Of a DNA stretch of 64,000 bases, positions 63,331 through 64,000 are shown in pieces; the stretch's first letter is position 1, and every line of letters begins with the position of its first letter. The notes under the pieces were generated by a model, which saw only the letters and a program-made list of their open reading frames with translations, did not search any database and was not told the origin of the DNA. The DNA comes from Natrinema hispanicum (GTDB lineage: Archaea > Halobacteriota > Halobacteria > Halobacteriales > Natrialbaceae): positions 248,001 to 312,000 of the forward strand of contig NZ_SHMP01000003.1 of the NCBI RefSeq assembly GCF_004217335.1, in the 5' to 3' direction. Both the position numbers and the translations under genes were made by a program.

Positions 63331-63419
63331 ACTATTAGATTTGCTAATACTTAGATATTGATTGGTACCCAAGGATAGATCCGAAATGAGCGGAGAGTTC
63401 GAAATGGCAGCCAGAGGGG

Positions 63420-63433
63420 GTGGACTCGCCGGG
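63420..63433. repeat. Duplicate of the tRNA-Ala 3' end (candidate att site)
   Basis: The 14 bases TGGACTCGCCGGGA repeat the 3' end of the tRNA-Ala gene at 63508-63521 in direct orientation. An inverted copy of part of it (cggcgagtcca, 63462-63472) follows, so 63420-63472 can form a hairpin. This is the pattern left when an integrative element uses a tRNA 3' end. Confidence 0.55.
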
Positions 63434-63507
63434 ACTGAGCAAACGCGAAGCGTTTGTGATGTACGGCGAGTCCATTGACTGAAGCGAACGAAGTGAGCGG
63501 AAGGAAA

Positions 63508-63579
63508 TGGACTCGCCGGGATTTGAACCCGGGGCCTCTTCCTTGCGAAGGAAGCGATCTGCCACTGATCTACGAGCCC
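63508..63579 (-). tRNA. tRNA-Ala (anticodon CGC)
   Basis: The 72-nt cloverleaf is clear on the minus strand: acceptor GGGCTCG with CGAGTCC, anticodon loop TTCGCAA giving anticodon CGC (63545-63547), and T arm with GGTTCAAATCC. The G3-U70 pair, the alanine identity element, is present. CCA is not encoded, as usual in haloarchaea. No intron is seen. Confidence 0.95.
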
Positions 63580-63693
63580 TCGCACGTTCCTATCAGCGGT
63601 TTCTATTTGAGGCTTGTGTTTCGGAGGCGACTCGAGACAGCGAACCATGGTGGGCACTCGAGGCGGGGACACGCCGCAGTGAGCCACGAACGG

Positions 63694-64000
63694 TCACGAA
63701 CCGACGGCAAGCACGCGAGCGCGGCCGGCGAGTGCGCCGACCAGAAAGCCGGCGAAGTGAGCGAGCACGGCGACGCCGGGCGAGGCGGTCGCAAGCGTCA
63801 GCGCGACTGCGAGTCCGACGAACACGAGCGCCGACAGCCAGTTCGGGACGTCGACGAGCGAGGCGAGGCCGGTCGAGAGCCGGTTCGACGCGACGAGATA
63901 GCCAAGGAGTGCGAAGACGGCACCGCTGGCACCGAGGACGCCAGCTGTCGGCGCGACGGGGACGATCGGGAGCGCTGCAAGCGTCCCCGTCAGAACGAGC
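63694..64000 (-). CDS. Rhomboid-family intramembrane serine protease (N-terminus beyond window)
   Basis: The open frame on the minus strand reads from the window edge with the catalytic serine motif GASGAVFALLGY and, further on, the catalytic histidine in AHFAGFLVGALAG, separated by a helix (WLSALVFVGLAVALTLA). These are the last three to four helices of a rhomboid. The visible part is 101 codons; the start is outside the window. Confidence 0.85.
   Translation of the reverse strand, partial: LVLTGTLAALPIVPVAPTAGVLGASGAVFALLGYLVASNRLSTGLASLVDVPNWLSALVFVGLAVALTLATASPGVAVLAHFAGFLVGALAGRARVLAVGS

Noticed and set aside
1..64000. CRISPR array or cas genes
   Set aside because: No regularly spaced short direct repeats were seen and no Cas proteins; the repeats found are palindromic and dispersed.

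Overview
This 64 kb window comes from a haloarchaeon. The DNA is GC-rich, the proteins are very acidic, and many genes have a TATA box 25-30 bases upstream of the start codon, which indicates leaderless transcripts. The marker genes are archaeal: EF-1A with S10, S24e with S27ae and a fused Kae1-Bud32, a FolC-FolP fusion, transcription factor S paralogue, geranylgeranyl-reductase-type flavoprotein and amphi-Trp proteins. Placement near Natrinema/Haloterrigena (Natrialbales) is inferred from general resemblance only.

Layout. 1-2224: divergent ABC-2 permease and ATPase. 2335-5532: small membrane protein, folate FolC-FolP fusion and a 47-residue protein. 5575-12524: three overlapping minus-strand genes forming an AddAB-like helicase-nuclease set. 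12659-15843: TPP enzyme, CBS protein and small proteins. 15897-18860: uvrA. 18996-23856: membrane and coiled-coil proteins, a triose-phosphate-isomerase-like gene, UspA and a GGR-type flavoprotein. 23880-27470: TrkA-domain K+ channel, ZIP transporter and UspA. 27624-31050: minus-strand run with PPAT, isochorismatase-like hydrolase, YqcI/YcgG, MOSC and DUF2071 proteins. 31128-32313: a rearranged patch with a TFS paralogue between transposon-like inverted repeats and tandem copies of an SDR gene tail. 33141-39641: two UspA genes, palindromic repeats, ROK kinase, Tat-exported LVIVD protein, NifU-like protein and a TSUP transporter. 39790-43206: ACT protein, homoserine dehydrogenase, EF-1A and S10. 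43429-46373: MOT1-like transporter, PIN-like pair and an IMPDH/GMPR. 46486-52018: dense UspA region with DUF2270, DUF2267 and SOUL proteins. 52083-55344: rdgB, DUF5808, kae1-bud32, rps27ae and rps24e. 55558-61081: PQQ-like and membrane protein pair, BNR-repeat protein, UspA, amphi-Trp, zinc ribbon and cupin. 61134-63507: AT-richer accessory stretch with a strongly structured palindromic element and orphan genes, next to tRNA-Ala(CGC). 63694-64000: rhomboid protease end.

How the genes work together. Housekeeping modules cover translation (EF-1A/S10, S24e/S27ae/t6A), DNA repair (UvrA, AddAB-like), folate, homoserine and purine metabolism, and nucleotide-pool cleaning (RdgB). Ten UspA genes with twelve domains are scattered through the window. 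The most unusual material is: the TFS paralogue without the acidic cleavage hairpin, in an 837-bp unit with 19-bp inverted ends; the structured element at 61134-61413 with a covarying partial second copy; four 79-81 bp palindromic repeats; a leaderless 14-codon mini-ORF before the homoserine genes; and an AddB function that appears split over two degenerate genes.
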